Assembly (NCBI RefSeq): GCF_000622385.1
Contig: NZ_JASD01000008.1
Location: forward strand, 1,922,001-1,986,000
DNA length: 64,000 nucleotides
Source: Sulfitobacter noctilucicola
GTDB lineage: Bacteria > Pseudomonadota > Alphaproteobacteria > Rhodobacterales > Rhodobacteraceae
Direction: 5' to 3'
Shown: one piece after another, positions 26,464 through 35,709 of the stretch
Numbering within the stretch: position 1 is the first letter of the stretch
Layout: each line of letters starts with the position of its first letter
Position numbers and translations under genes: made by a program
The notes under the pieces: generated by a model
The model's input: only the letters and a program-made list of their open reading frames with translations
Told to the model about the DNA's origin: nothing
Database searches by the model: none

Positions 26464-28917
26464 TCAATACCCGACCCGCCAACGCGGCTTATCCGCAGGT
26501 GGCGGCGTAATCTGCGCCAGACCGGATGCCTCCATCAGGCGTGCGGCCTCTTGGGCCAGCAAACGCTCTTCCGCATCCCCCTTAACCGGCACCCTTCCCA
26601 TTTCGAGAAAGAGCGGTGCGGCAAGTGGGGTGACGCGCGGCAGGTGAAGGTGGTCAATCCGGTTGCCAATCCGTGCCATCATTTCTTCGATGCGTCCGAA
26701 ATCGACCAAACCGCGCAGTGCTTCTTCGCGGGTGATTTGCATCATCAGGTGATCGGGTTCGTATTTGTGCAACGTGTCATAAAGAATATCGCTCGAGAAT
26801 GTCGCTTGTCGGCCAGTCTTGCGCGCTTGCGGCGAATTGCGCTCGATCAGCCCCGCGATGGTCGCCGAGGCACGAAAGGTGCGTTTCATCACAGCATTAC
26901 CCGCAAGCCAGACCTCAAGCCCGTCCTGAAGGGCTGCCAGATCAAACAACGGGCCGGGGTCCTGGACGGCATCCAATCCCCAGATAAGCAAGGCATAGTC
27001 GGTAGCGACAAAGCCCATGGGATGCAGTCCTAGCTCCTCCATTCGTTTGGTCAGGAGCAATCCAAGGGTTTGCATCCCGTTGCGGCCGGCAAAACCGTAA
27101 ACAACGGTCTGCTCTCTGCCATCATGCGGGAAGCTTTCGATCAACAGTCTGCCCGGTTGGGGCAACTGGCTTACCTCTCGCTGCAAGGACAACCACGCGG
27201 CGGTATGGTCGGGAAGTTCGGGCCAGCTTTCCTGCGTGAACATCTGCTGCACCCGCGCAGAAAGCTGTGTCGATGTCGCGAACTTGGTGCCCATGAATGT
27301 GGCGATCTTGGGCTTTTTGGCAGCATCCCTGCTGACCTCAACGGTCATCTCGCGCAGGCCTTCGTATTTGACGATCTGACCGCCGATCAGAAATGTATCG
27401 CCGGGGGTAAGGGTTGCTGCGAACCCCTCTTCAATCTCACCCAGTGGCTTGCCCCCACGGTTGCGCCGCATGCGCACTTTGAGGGTATCCTTGTCCTGAA
27501 TGGTACCGATGTTCATTCGGATATTGCGTGTCGCACGCGGGTCGCGCAATTGCCAGCATCCGTCAGGTCGCTGCACCAGCCGTTGCCATTTGTCATAAGC
27601 CCGCAGCGCATATCCACCGGTGGCGCAAAAATCCAGACAGGCATCGAAATCCGACCGCGACAAAGCGCTGTATGCGCCCGCTGATGTGACCTCGGCATAA
27701 AGACGGTCGGCATCGAATGGGCCTGCGCAGGCTACAATCAGGATGTGCTGACACAGAACATCCCGAGGTCCGGCACCTCTGGGCTCACCATCAAGATCAC
27801 CGGCAAGGACAGCATCAAGGGCCGCAACGCATTCGACGACCTCGAAACGGTTGGCAGGAACAAGCAGGGCCTTGGACGGAGCGTTGTAGCGGTGGTTGGC
27901 CCTGCCGATACGCTGCACCAAACGTTTGACGTTCTTGGGCGCGCCGATCTGGATGACCAGATCAACATCCCCCCAGTCGATTCCCAGATCAAGGCTGCCT
28001 GTACAGACAATCGCCCGTAAGTCGCCACGCACCATCGCCGCTTCGACGCGCGCCCTTTGTTCACGGTCCAGCGATCCGTGGTGAATGCCAATGGGAAGGC
28101 TTTCGTCATTCGCCAGCCAAAGGTTGTGAAAGAATATCTCGGCCTGTGCGCGTGTGTTGTGGAAAATCAGCGTCGTATTGTGTTGTTTGACCTGTTCAAG
28201 AACCGCATGGATCGCATAGGCGGCACCACCCCCGGACCAAGGCGGTGCCTCCTCCGTACGCAGCATCTGGATGTCGGGGGCTGGTCCGGGATCGGCCATC
28301 AGAATCTCACAAGGATCCGGATGACGTGCCATTAGATGGGCAATCGCAGCGGGGTCATCCACGGTTGCCGATAACCCGACCCGCTTGAGATTAGGACACA
28401 ACGTTTGCAGGCGCGCCAAGGCCAGCATCATCTGGTCACCGCGCTTGCTCTCTGCCAATGCGTGAATTTCGTCGATGACCACCCGCTTTAGGCCTTTGAA
28501 CATACGTGGCGCGTCTTCGTAGCTGACCAGCAGCGCGAGGCTTTCAGGCGTGGTCAGGAAAATGTTGGGCGGATCGGCACGCTGTCTTTTCCGCCGCGTC
28601 TGGGTGGTGTCTCCGGTACGCTCGTCAATGGTGATGGGCAGGCCCATCTCTTCAACCGGCGTGGTCAGGTTGCGTTTAATATCAGCCGCAAGCGCTTTGA
28701 GCGGCGAGATGTAGAGTGTGTGCATCCCTTGATGATCGCCGTCGGCCAGATCAATCAGCGTGGGAAGGAACCCCGAAAGGGTTTTGCCGCCCCCCGTAGG
28801 AGCAATCAGCAACAGGGCAGGGTCGTCCGCACGTTCCAGCATCTTTTGCTGGTGCGGATGGATCGACCAGCCTTTGGTGGTGAACCAGTCTTGGAATTTC
28901 TGCGGAAGGGCACTCAT
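26464..28917 (-). CDS. Ligase-associated DEXH-box helicase (Lhr-type)
   Basis: An 817-residue superfamily 2 helicase of the Lhr-Core type. Motif I APTGGGKTLSGF is near residue 39, the DEIH box VVIDEIHALAESKRG near 146, motif III GLSAT near 180, motif VI QRIGRANHRY near 345, and a long C-terminal winged-helix/DUF4 region follows. The length matches the short ligase-associated Lhr form. It should translocate 3'-5' on ssDNA and unwind DNA/RNA hybrids. pdeM lies directly downstream. Confidence 0.9.
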   Translation of the reverse strand: MSALPQKFQDWFTTKGWSIHPHQQKMLERADDPALLLIAPTGGGKTLSGFLPTLIDLADGDHQGMHTLYISPLKALAADIKRNLTTPVEEMGLPITIDERTGDTTQTRRKRQRADPPNIFLTTPESLALLVSYEDAPRMFKGLKRVVIDEIHALAESKRGDQMMLALARLQTLCPNLKRVGLSATVDDPAAIAHLMARHPDPCEILMADPGPAPDIQMLRTEEAPPWSGGGAAYAIHAVLEQVKQHNTTLIFHNTRAQAEIFFHNLWLANDESLPIGIHHGSLDREQRARVEAAMVRGDLRAIVCTGSLDLGIDWGDVDLVIQIGAPKNVKRLVQRIGRANHRYNAPSKALLVPANRFEVVECVAALDAVLAGDLDGEPRGAGPRDVLCQHILIVACAGPFDADRLYAEVTSAGAYSALSRSDFDACLDFCATGGYALRAYDKWQRLVQRPDGCWQLRDPRATRNIRMNIGTIQDKDTLKVRMRRNRGGKPLGEIEEGFAATLTPGDTFLIGGQIVKYEGLREMTVEVSRDAAKKPKIATFMGTKFATSTQLSARVQQMFTQESWPELPDHTAAWLSLQREVSQLPQPGRLLIESFPHDGREQTVVYGFAGRNGMQTLGLLLTKRMEELGLHPMGFVATDYALLIWGLDAVQDPGPLFDLAALQDGLEVWLAGNAVMKRTFRASATIAGLIERNSPQARKTGRQATFSSDILYDTLHKYEPDHLMMQITREEALRGLVDFGRIEEMMARIGNRIDHLHLPRVTPLAAPLFLEMGRVPVKGDAEERLLAQEAARLMEASGLAQITPPPADKPRWRVGY

Positions 28918-28969
28918 TGAAAAGTATCTAGCATGGCGCAGGTCGGCGGCCAGCCCTCATCCATGTAGC

Positions 28970-29758
28970 TTAGACAGGGCGGGGTTTAAGCGCCCGGATG
29001 GCTGTTTGCACCTGTTGCGGCAGGCCAACGTCGGCGGTTTGGGGGGCAGCATCCAGCGCGCTTGCCACGTCCTTGACGAGAATGCCGATGCTGTTGTCTT
29101 CGGCCATGCCGTCGCGGGCAAATTCGATATCGTTGAAACCGGAAGCAAACCAGTTTTGACCAGATGAGGTGTGAATGAGTGCAAGCAGCTTGTTTTCGTC
29201 CAGACCGGCCTCATCCGCCCAATCCAGCACCAGCCGTGTCATAGCTGTGTTGGAGGCGGCTAACAGATTGTTCAGCACCTTTGCTTGCATACCGGCGCCG
29301 AAATCACCCATCCGGTGGAAATGCGCACCCATCGCATCAAAAAGCGGTTGTGCCGCATCCAGATCGGCAGGACTGCCACCCAGCATAAAGCTCAGCCGTG
29401 CTTCCTCTGCCGCGATCTGCGCCCCTGACATTGGGGCATCGATCAGCGCGATATGCGCGGGCATGCGGTCTCTCAGTTTTTTGACGTAACGGGGGGAGAG
29501 GGTCGAGCATATGATAACACGCGAAAGATGCTGACCGTGCGCAAAGGCCTGCACGTCGAAAAGGACTTCTTCGGTTTGTGCAATATCCCGCACGACCGAG
29601 ATCAGCGTTTCGGTCTTATCTACTAGGCCCTCCACCTCATCCGTGATGCTGTCGTGCGATTTCGGTCTGACGTCAAATCCGCGAGTATCGAACCCTGCTG
29701 CGCGCAACGCATCAAGCATCGGTTCACCCATGCGCCCGCATCCTGCCACCGTAATCAT
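28970..29758 (-). CDS. 3-hydroxyisobutyrate dehydrogenase-family oxidoreductase
   Basis: A 262-residue beta-hydroxyacid dehydrogenase. The NAD(P) motif VAGCGRMGEPML is near residue 4, the substrate motif LIDAPMSGAQ near 115, and the catalytic-lysine motif AKVLNNLLAASN near 165. The substrate could be 3-hydroxyisobutyrate, tartronate semialdehyde or a related acid. The frame is open 16 codons upstream, but the ATG at 29758 yields the usual N-terminal Rossmann strand and has a G-rich Shine-Dalgarno. Confidence 0.85.
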   Translation of the reverse strand: MITVAGCGRMGEPMLDALRAAGFDTRGFDVRPKSHDSITDEVEGLVDKTETLISVVRDIAQTEEVLFDVQAFAHGQHLSRVIICSTLSPRYVKKLRDRMPAHIALIDAPMSGAQIAAEEARLSFMLGGSPADLDAAQPLFDAMGAHFHRMGDFGAGMQAKVLNNLLAASNTAMTRLVLDWADEAGLDENKLLALIHTSSGQNWFASGFNDIEFARDGMAEDNSIGILVKDVASALDAAPQTADVGLPQQVQTAIRALKPRPV

Positions 29759-29934
29759 GAATACCCCCTCGTTTGTCAGGGCATCTTTCCATGCAAGCAG
29801 GCGCATTCCAATCCCGCCCCGATCAAAAAACAGAGCTTGGGAAGATAGACCCGGATTACTTTGGCAAAATCCCGGAAGTGTGTTTTGTTTTCACACGACA
29901 GCCTATGGAGGATTTTATTTTGGCAGGTGTTACA

Positions 29935-30291
29935 ATGAAAACGGCAATTTGCGCTGTGACCCTTTCGACTGGTCTCACACTGATGGCAGGGGACGCGTCG
30001 GCCAAAACCAATTGCGACGCGGTGGCAGGCTCTTGGTCGGGAACAATGCAAGGGTCTTTTAACGGGGTGACATCCATGACCATCGACGGTACCTGCAAGG
30101 TGAATTGGACCTTGCCGGACGGGCGCACTAATAAGTGCAAGTTTTCGGCCCGCAGCGGTCAGATTGAATACTCTTGTAGCCTCGGCTCGCACGGCTCTGT
30201 CACATTTGGCCGCAACAGCATTACGCTTGAAAACATCTATACCGCTGCACGTCACGGAGCCTACAAAGTACAGGTCTCGCGCGCCAAGTAA
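29935..30291 (+). CDS. Small secreted protein of unknown function
   Basis: A 118-residue protein with a signal peptide (MKTAICAVTLSTGLTLMAGDASA, cleavage about residue 23), leaving a periplasmic or exported domain of about 95 residues with four Cys (DAVAGSW, GTCKVNW, NKCKF, YSCSL) likely forming disulfides. The pattern of short beta strands suggests a small beta barrel. I recognise no family. Upstream in-frame ATGs exist (29773, 29905), but only 29935 gives a signal peptide directly at the N-terminus, with AGGTG upstream. Confidence 0.7.
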   Translation: MKTAICAVTLSTGLTLMAGDASAKTNCDAVAGSWSGTMQGSFNGVTSMTIDGTCKVNWTLPDGRTNKCKFSARSGQIEYSCSLGSHGSVTFGRNSITLENIYTAARHGAYKVQVSRAK

Positions 30292-30330
30292 TCGCAGTTC
30301 GGTCGGTTCGGCGCTCGCGATGCGACAGCC

Positions 30331-31638
30331 TTACTTAACGATGTGTTCCTCTTTCACAAACATGTTTGCCCAAGCGCGGTCCACAAGGTCAGGCGACATC
30401 TGGTAAGGGATGCCTTCGAATTCGCAGATCGCAATCATCTGGTCGATCAAAAAGATCGGCTGATAGTTGGCATAGATGTTTTCGATGGTCGGGTACTTCA
30501 CCTTAAGCAGGTGAACCAGTGTCGCCTCGTCCAAAGGCATTCCGCGCTTTTTCGCGACCATCGCGAAAATCTTGAGGAAGTTCTGTTGGTTGGGGCCATC
30601 GATCTTGATCTTGAAGAAAATACGACGCAAGGCAGCTTGGTCAAAAATCTCGTTCGGGTGGAAGTTGGTCGAGAAGATAACAAGCGTATCGAATGGCACC
30701 TCGAACTTCTCACCTGATTGCAGCGCAAGGATATCCTTGCTTTCTTCAAGCGGAACAATCCAGCGGTTTACAATGCTCTGTGGTGGTTCTTTCTGACGAC
30801 CAAGGTCGTCCACGATGAAGATACCACCGGTGGATTTCAGCTGTAGCGGGGCCTGATAGGTTTTGGCTGTCGGGTTATAAACAAGATCCAGCATGTCTGT
30901 CGTAAGCTCACCGCCGGTGATGACGGTCGGCCGTTCACAGCAGACGTACCGGGTATCAAACCGCGTGACACGCCGCAGGGAATTGGGGTCCTGAATGTTC
31001 TCTTCGGCCTTCGAATGCACGATGGGATCGAAAACTGTGATAACCTGTGAGCTGTATTCGATTGCAAAAGGGACATAAATTTTGTCGCCCAGCGCATCGC
31101 GGATACCGTTGGAGATCGAGGATTTGCCGTTTCCGGGAGGGCCGTACATGAGGATCGACCGGCCTGCGCTGACCGCAGGACCCAAGTGATCCAACAGGCT
31201 GTCGGGCAGAACCAAGTGGCCCATGGCACCGAGCAATTGTTCGCGCGTCACCTGAATATTGCGGACCGACTGGCGTTTGACCTGCTCGCGGTAGACGTCA
31301 AGCGGCACAGGCATGGGACCGAAGTATTCGGACTGTGCCAAGGCATCCAGCGCGCGCGCCTTCCCGGTATCGGTCAGCTGATACCCCATCTCGTTGCCAT
31401 TGTTGGCGTTGAGTGTGCCTGTTGCCTCGATCAAGCGCTGGGTGCGGGCCATATCGACCAGCTCCTGCGTGACAGGGATTGGCAGGCAGACAGCGGCAGC
31501 CAGTTCGCTGACCAGATCAATGTTTTTGCGGAATATCGTCTTGATGATGATGTCGCGCATCATGACGATGGGCAGTTTCATTTCTTCCAACCGCTTTGGC
31601 GGTGGAGGGGCCACGACGTTTGATGTCTGCATGTTCAT
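30331..31638 (-). CDS. wHTH-AAA+ ATPase at the end of the tad locus
   Basis: A 435-residue cytoplasmic protein. Residues of about 20-110 resemble a winged-helix domain (LVDMARTQRLIEATGTLN, YQLTDTGKARALDAL), followed by an AAA+ module with Walker A GPPGNGKSS near 164, Walker B GIFIVDDLG near 273, FSTNFHPNE (sensor 1) and a C-terminal helical lid. I know no assigned function. It sits downstream of the tad genes on the same strand, 79 bp after cpaA, so a link to the pilus is inferred from position. The frame is open to 31671, but ATG 31638 has GGAGA upstream. Confidence 0.8.
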   Translation of the reverse strand: MNMQTSNVVAPPPPKRLEEMKLPIVMMRDIIIKTIFRKNIDLVSELAAAVCLPIPVTQELVDMARTQRLIEATGTLNANNGNEMGYQLTDTGKARALDALAQSEYFGPMPVPLDVYREQVKRQSVRNIQVTREQLLGAMGHLVLPDSLLDHLGPAVSAGRSILMYGPPGNGKSSISNGIRDALGDKIYVPFAIEYSSQVITVFDPIVHSKAEENIQDPNSLRRVTRFDTRYVCCERPTVITGGELTTDMLDLVYNPTAKTYQAPLQLKSTGGIFIVDDLGRQKEPPQSIVNRWIVPLEESKDILALQSGEKFEVPFDTLVIFSTNFHPNEIFDQAALRRIFFKIKIDGPNQQNFLKIFAMVAKKRGMPLDEATLVHLLKVKYPTIENIYANYQPIFLIDQMIAICEFEGIPYQMSPDLVDRAWANMFVKEEHIVK

Positions 31639-31717
31639 GGTGCGTCTCCGTTCTCTGAGGACTGCGCGCAATATGCGGATGAGGGGTTAAACATGACGTG
31701 AATTATGTACGCTTGGC

Positions 31718-32215
31718 TCAGCGTGCGCCATAAAGCGCCCCCAATACAAGATAGATTGCCAGTACCGGACCAAGAGCGAGCCCCATAGGGAACTTTTTAC
31801 CTTGTTCCCAGCTGGTCCAATGAGGCGCGAGATTGCGCAGGGGGGTATATTTGACCCCCTTGTGCGCGACAGCGGCGGCAAGCAGTGTCGCCATGAAAAG
31901 CGCCATAAGCAGGCGCAGATCACCCAAAGCGACAAACGGGGCGGCGGCGGCCAGAAACTTGGCGTCGCCTGCACCCAAGGCACCCGCAGCGTTCATAATC
32001 ACGCCGACAATCAGCACGATAACCATCGCAGCAAGCCGCCAGAGATATATTTCAAACGGCATCAGGAATAGTCCGAGCACGATAAACACAAGCGCCAGCA
32101 CGATCACGGACTGATTGGTGATCCGCATTTGCGCCATGTCCGTGAACGCAACGTAAAGACAGATCGGTAGCACGAAGGGCAGAAACCACATCGCTTGTGC
32201 GGCAGTAATCGCCAT
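31718..32215 (-). CDS. cpaA: Flp prepilin peptidase CpaA/TadV
   Basis: A 165-residue integral membrane aspartyl protease of the type IV prepilin peptidase family with about 5 helices. The two catalytic Asp are in the FTDMAQMRITN motif (about residue 21) and in GAGDAKFLAA (GxGD, about 73). It lacks the methylase domain of PilD, as CpaA/TadV proteins do. It should cleave the Flp leader. The ATG at 32215 is 4 bases after the upstream stop; the longer frame to 32368 overlaps tadD. Confidence 0.9.
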   Translation of the reverse strand: MAITAAQAMWFLPFVLPICLYVAFTDMAQMRITNQSVIVLALVFIVLGLFLMPFEIYLWRLAAMVIVLIVGVIMNAAGALGAGDAKFLAAAAPFVALGDLRLLMALFMATLLAAAVAHKGVKYTPLRNLAPHWTSWEQGKKFPMGLALGPVLAIYLVLGALYGAR

Positions 32216-32219
32216 CACC

Positions 32220-33071
32220 TTAGCCGTCTTCGAGAGCGCGCAGGGACCGGACCGCAGCCTCAAAGTGCTGGGGATGCGTGTCAATCGCCTCACGCAGCAG
32301 GGCCTTGCCCGTCTGTACGTCGCCTTGCTTGATCGCCGAAAGTGCCATGGTGTGCAGCAACTGCGCACGCTCTGTCTGGTCCATCGGGATCACGGGCAAG
32401 GTGTAGTCCCGTTGCGCCGCACGGGCGAGGATCAGGTTATTCTTGGCCGTAAACAGCTCACCATCCTGACGGATCGCATCCGAAAAGAGGCGTTCCGCTT
32501 CGGGGTAATCACCACGTGTCAGCTTTGAATAGCCCCAGTTGTTCATCACCGAACCGGGCGTAGTCGTGAGGCCAACGGCGGTTTGGTAAAAGCTGTCCGC
32601 TTTCTTCCATTCCTTGTTGCTGTCGGCGACCAGCGCCTCAAGGCGGTAGCGCTTAAAGGTCTCATGAGTCGGCGGCACCTTGTCCAGTACCGTTTCGGCA
32701 GTTGCCCAGTCGCCAGACCGGATCAGCGCATCGGCATATTCAACATGGTCGTTGGATGATGTGCCCGGCATTTCCGTCACGCGCTTCCAAGCAGGTACCG
32801 CTTCGGTGGGGCGCTTGGCCCGCACCAATGAGGCCGCCAGACCACGCTGGTGATCAATGTTGTCCGGCTTTTCCGCCGTCACACGCTGAAAATACGATAC
32901 CGCCTCGTTGGGGTCCGCAACTGTCAGCATCACATCAGAGAGATCGTTGCCATCCAGCGCATTCACGTCCTCAAAGGCCCGTTCAACGGTGGCGTTAGCA
33001 TCTTTTTCCGCGCAGCCTGCAACTACGCTCGCGCCTGCAATGCAGACGGCCAGAAGGATAGGGTGGCGCAT
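32220..33071 (-). CDS. tadD: TadD-like TPR lipoprotein (larger copy)
   Basis: A 283-residue lipoprotein with signal peptide and lipobox VAGC (about residues 15-18) and several TPR helices (DHQRGLAASLVRAKRPTEAV, NNWGYSKLTRGDYPEAERLF). TadD in the tad system is a TPR lipoprotein thought to help secretin assembly. The start at 33071 (AGAGGA upstream) replaces a longer frame to 33143 that overlaps the next gene. Confidence 0.85.
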   Translation of the reverse strand: MRHPILLAVCIAGASVVAGCAEKDANATVERAFEDVNALDGNDLSDVMLTVADPNEAVSYFQRVTAEKPDNIDHQRGLAASLVRAKRPTEAVPAWKRVTEMPGTSSNDHVEYADALIRSGDWATAETVLDKVPPTHETFKRYRLEALVADSNKEWKKADSFYQTAVGLTTTPGSVMNNWGYSKLTRGDYPEAERLFSDAIRQDGELFTAKNNLILARAAQRDYTLPVIPMDQTERAQLLHTMALSAIKQGDVQTGKALLREAIDTHPQHFEAAVRSLRALEDG

Positions 33072-33129
33072 TTTAGCGTCCTCTTTACTGCTCTGCCTCG
33101 ACCATATTAGGTCACAACCACTTGAGTGG

Positions 33130-33708
33130 TTACAGTGGGTCACTGATCAGGTAATCGCCCCTGCCGCGCCGCACCAACTTATAATTTTCGTCGTCAATGA
33201 CTTCTGTACCAGAATTTTCGGATTTTGCGAGTGCTAAGCGAAGATTGTCGCGGATTGCGTCACTTTCGCCATTGTCCAGCGCATAGGCCCGCTTGAAAAC
33301 CTGCTCTGCTTCTTGGGTTTTGCCGCGTTCCATCAGCACAACGCCGAGATTATTCCAGACTTCCGGCTCGGCCTCATCCGCTTTGACGGCACGGCGCAAC
33401 AGGTCTTCGGCCTGGCCCAGACGGCCCAATCCCAGATTGGCACTGCCAAGTCCCGACAACACATCAACGTCGATACCGGTCTCCAGCGCCGCGCGGTTGA
33501 AGGATTTGATTGCCAATTCGAACTGACGTGCAGCGATCAGGCGATGACCGACTTCGATCCCGTCCACAGCTTCGGCGCGTGTATTGACGCCCGGCGCATA
33601 AACCTGATCGCCAGCCGCAGAAAAGCCGCCCGTAGAGCAGGCGGCCAATCCGATTGTCGTGCTAAGAACCAGAACGCGGAGACTGCCGCGCCTGAAACGT
33701 GATATCAT
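33130..33708 (-). CDS. Second TPR lipoprotein of the tad locus
   Basis: A 192-residue lipoprotein with lipobox LAAC (about residues 21-24), then two or three TPRs (SGLGSANLGLGRLGQAEDLL, WNNLGVVLMERGKTQEAEQV). It overlaps tadC by 4 bases (start over stop), so translation is coupled. It is smaller than the neighbouring TadD-like protein and probably a paralogous pilotin-like or secretin-assembly factor. Confidence 0.82.
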   Translation of the reverse strand: MISRFRRGSLRVLVLSTTIGLAACSTGGFSAAGDQVYAPGVNTRAEAVDGIEVGHRLIAARQFELAIKSFNRAALETGIDVDVLSGLGSANLGLGRLGQAEDLLRRAVKADEAEPEVWNNLGVVLMERGKTQEAEQVFKRAYALDNGESDAIRDNLRLALAKSENSGTEVIDDENYKLVRRGRGDYLISDPL

Positions 33709-34694
33709 TGCCCACCCGGTCCTGACATATTGCCCAATTCCGTGATGCCATGCACCGATGGTCCGACCAGAATGATCAGCAGCGGCGGCACCGTGAGCAT
33801 CATAGTGGCAAGTGTCATCTTGGTTGGCAACTTGTTTGCGGCTTCTTCCGCCCGCATCACGCGCTTGTCACGCATTTCTGCAGCGTAGACCCGAAGCGCA
33901 TCAGAGATTGACGTACCGAAGGCAGCCGACTGCACCAAAACAGTCACAAACGATGAGACATCCTGCACGCCGCAACGCTCGCCCATGTCATTAAGAACGG
34001 TAATCTTGTCCTTACCGGCTTTCATCTCATACGCTACGACTTCGAATTCATCTGCCAACGCTTTGTAAGATGCACGCAGCTCGTTAGAGACACGCACAAT
34101 ACATTGATCGAGTGATTGACCTGCTTCAACGCAGACCAGCATCATGTCGAGCGCGTCGGGAAAACCACGGGTAATCTCTTCTTTTCTGGCCTCGACGCGG
34201 CGCGTCACCCAGTATTTGGGAAGAAAGTAGCCGATGCCACCAGGGCCAACTGTGTACATCATGGTCTTTTGAGTGGTCAGCCCTTCGCCACCGCCCAAAA
34301 AGTTCACATAGATCACACCGGCGATAAGGCCGAGGATACCGAGGGCCATCTGCGCAAAATAGAAAACACGCACAGCATCCCGGCCCTGATAACCGGCCTG
34401 CCGCAGCATCAACTGCTTGGCAGAAAGCTCTGCAACGTCTTCAGGCTCTAGAAATTTTGCGAATTTCTCTAATTGCTGGTTACCGCCAGCCTGACGCAGC
34501 TTTGTTTTACCATCATCGCCGGGGCCGATAGTCGACGCCCGCTTGAGCTTGGCGAGCGGGTCTTCCGGTTGACGCAGCATCATGATGACGGTCGCCACCA
34601 CCAGCATCAGACCGACCACACCAACGATGATGATCAATCCCATAGGTCCCAGAACCTCAGAGATTTGTTCGTTGATCGAGCTAAGGAATTGCAT
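33705..34694 (-). CDS. tadC: Inner-membrane platform protein TadC
   Basis: A 329-residue type II secretion F-domain protein with an N-terminal membrane helix, a soluble F domain (ALDMMLVCVEAGQSLDQCIV, about residues 170-189) and two C-terminal helices (MTLATMMLTVPPLLIILVG). TadB and TadC form the platform that CpaF acts on during Flp pilus extension. Confidence 0.93.
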   Translation of the reverse strand: MQFLSSINEQISEVLGPMGLIIIVGVVGLMLVVATVIMMLRQPEDPLAKLKRASTIGPGDDGKTKLRQAGGNQQLEKFAKFLEPEDVAELSAKQLMLRQAGYQGRDAVRVFYFAQMALGILGLIAGVIYVNFLGGGEGLTTQKTMMYTVGPGGIGYFLPKYWVTRRVEARKEEITRGFPDALDMMLVCVEAGQSLDQCIVRVSNELRASYKALADEFEVVAYEMKAGKDKITVLNDMGERCGVQDVSSFVTVLVQSAAFGTSISDALRVYAAEMRDKRVMRAEEAANKLPTKMTLATMMLTVPPLLIILVGPSVHGITELGNMSGPGGQ

Positions 34695-34707
34695 GACTGA
34701 TCCTGCC

Positions 34708-35670
34708 TTACACTTTGATGTCTGTCAGAATGCGCATGACGAAAAGGTTCAGCGCAAGGAAGATGCCCACGAGGAAACAGGCCGGAATAAAGTAGGGGTG
34801 TTCCATCACCTCGTCGTAGTAGTGTGGGTCCGACACGTTGATCACGACCAACGCGACAATCGGGAATGCCGACAGGAACTTACCGGACCACTTCGCCTCG
34901 GCGGTGATCGCTTTTACGCGGCGGAACAGACGGAAACGTGCGCGGATCACCTTGGCCAGACCGGCGAGGATCTCAGCGAGGTTACCACCCGATTGCTGCT
35001 GGATTGTCACGGCAACCGCAAGGAAGCGCAAATCCTGCATATCCAGCCGTTCGGCCATGTCCTTGAGCGCCTCACCCACGTCGCGACCATAGGCTGCTTC
35101 ATCCGCGATGACGCCGAATTCAGATGCAAGCGGGTCCTGCACCTCTTTGGACACGATGGATATCGCGTTGGTGAAGGGGTGACCGACACGCAAGGAACGT
35201 ACCATCAGTTCAACCGCATCAGGCAGTTGTTCCTCAATCATGCTCATGCGTTTGTTGGCCTTCGAAGAAACCCAGAAATAGACGGCACCAATGCCAATGC
35301 CCACGGACATCAAGGCGCGTACGGGCGGCTCTGTTTCTGTACCGATGGTCAGGCCCAAAAAGGCGATGACCGCCAGCCCGCCCATAATCATGATCAATTG
35401 TTTGGGCGTAAACGCGATCGCGGCCTTCTGCGCCTTTTCGGCCAAAAGGGAATAGAGCGGGATCGTCTTGGCATCCATGTGCTGCTGCATTTCTTTGCGC
35501 AGCTTATCCAGCACCTCTTCGCGACGCGTGCCCTTTTCCAGCATTTCAAGCCGGCGGTTCACGTGACTGTTGAGGCTGATGGATTTGCCGAATGCGACAA
35601 GGTACAGGCCTTCGACCAGCACCAGCACGCCGACAAAGATCAATCCATAGATAATTGGTTCTGCGCTCAT
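34708..35670 (-). CDS. tadB: Inner-membrane platform protein TadB
   Basis: A 320-residue T2SF-domain protein. The F domain carries LPDAVELMVRSLRVGHPFTN near residue 152 and QQQSGGNLAEILAGL near 225, and the C-terminal helices anchor it. It lies 13 bp before tadC and 39 bp after cpaF. Confidence 0.93.
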   Translation of the reverse strand: MSAEPIIYGLIFVGVLVLVEGLYLVAFGKSISLNSHVNRRLEMLEKGTRREEVLDKLRKEMQQHMDAKTIPLYSLLAEKAQKAAIAFTPKQLIMIMGGLAVIAFLGLTIGTETEPPVRALMSVGIGIGAVYFWVSSKANKRMSMIEEQLPDAVELMVRSLRVGHPFTNAISIVSKEVQDPLASEFGVIADEAAYGRDVGEALKDMAERLDMQDLRFLAVAVTIQQQSGGNLAEILAGLAKVIRARFRLFRRVKAITAEAKWSGKFLSAFPIVALVVINVSDPHYYDEVMEHPYFIPACFLVGIFLALNLFVMRILTDIKV

Positions 35671-35709
35671 TGCACTATTCCTTTTTGCGCCCGATGGCTG
35701 CGGTTCGCA

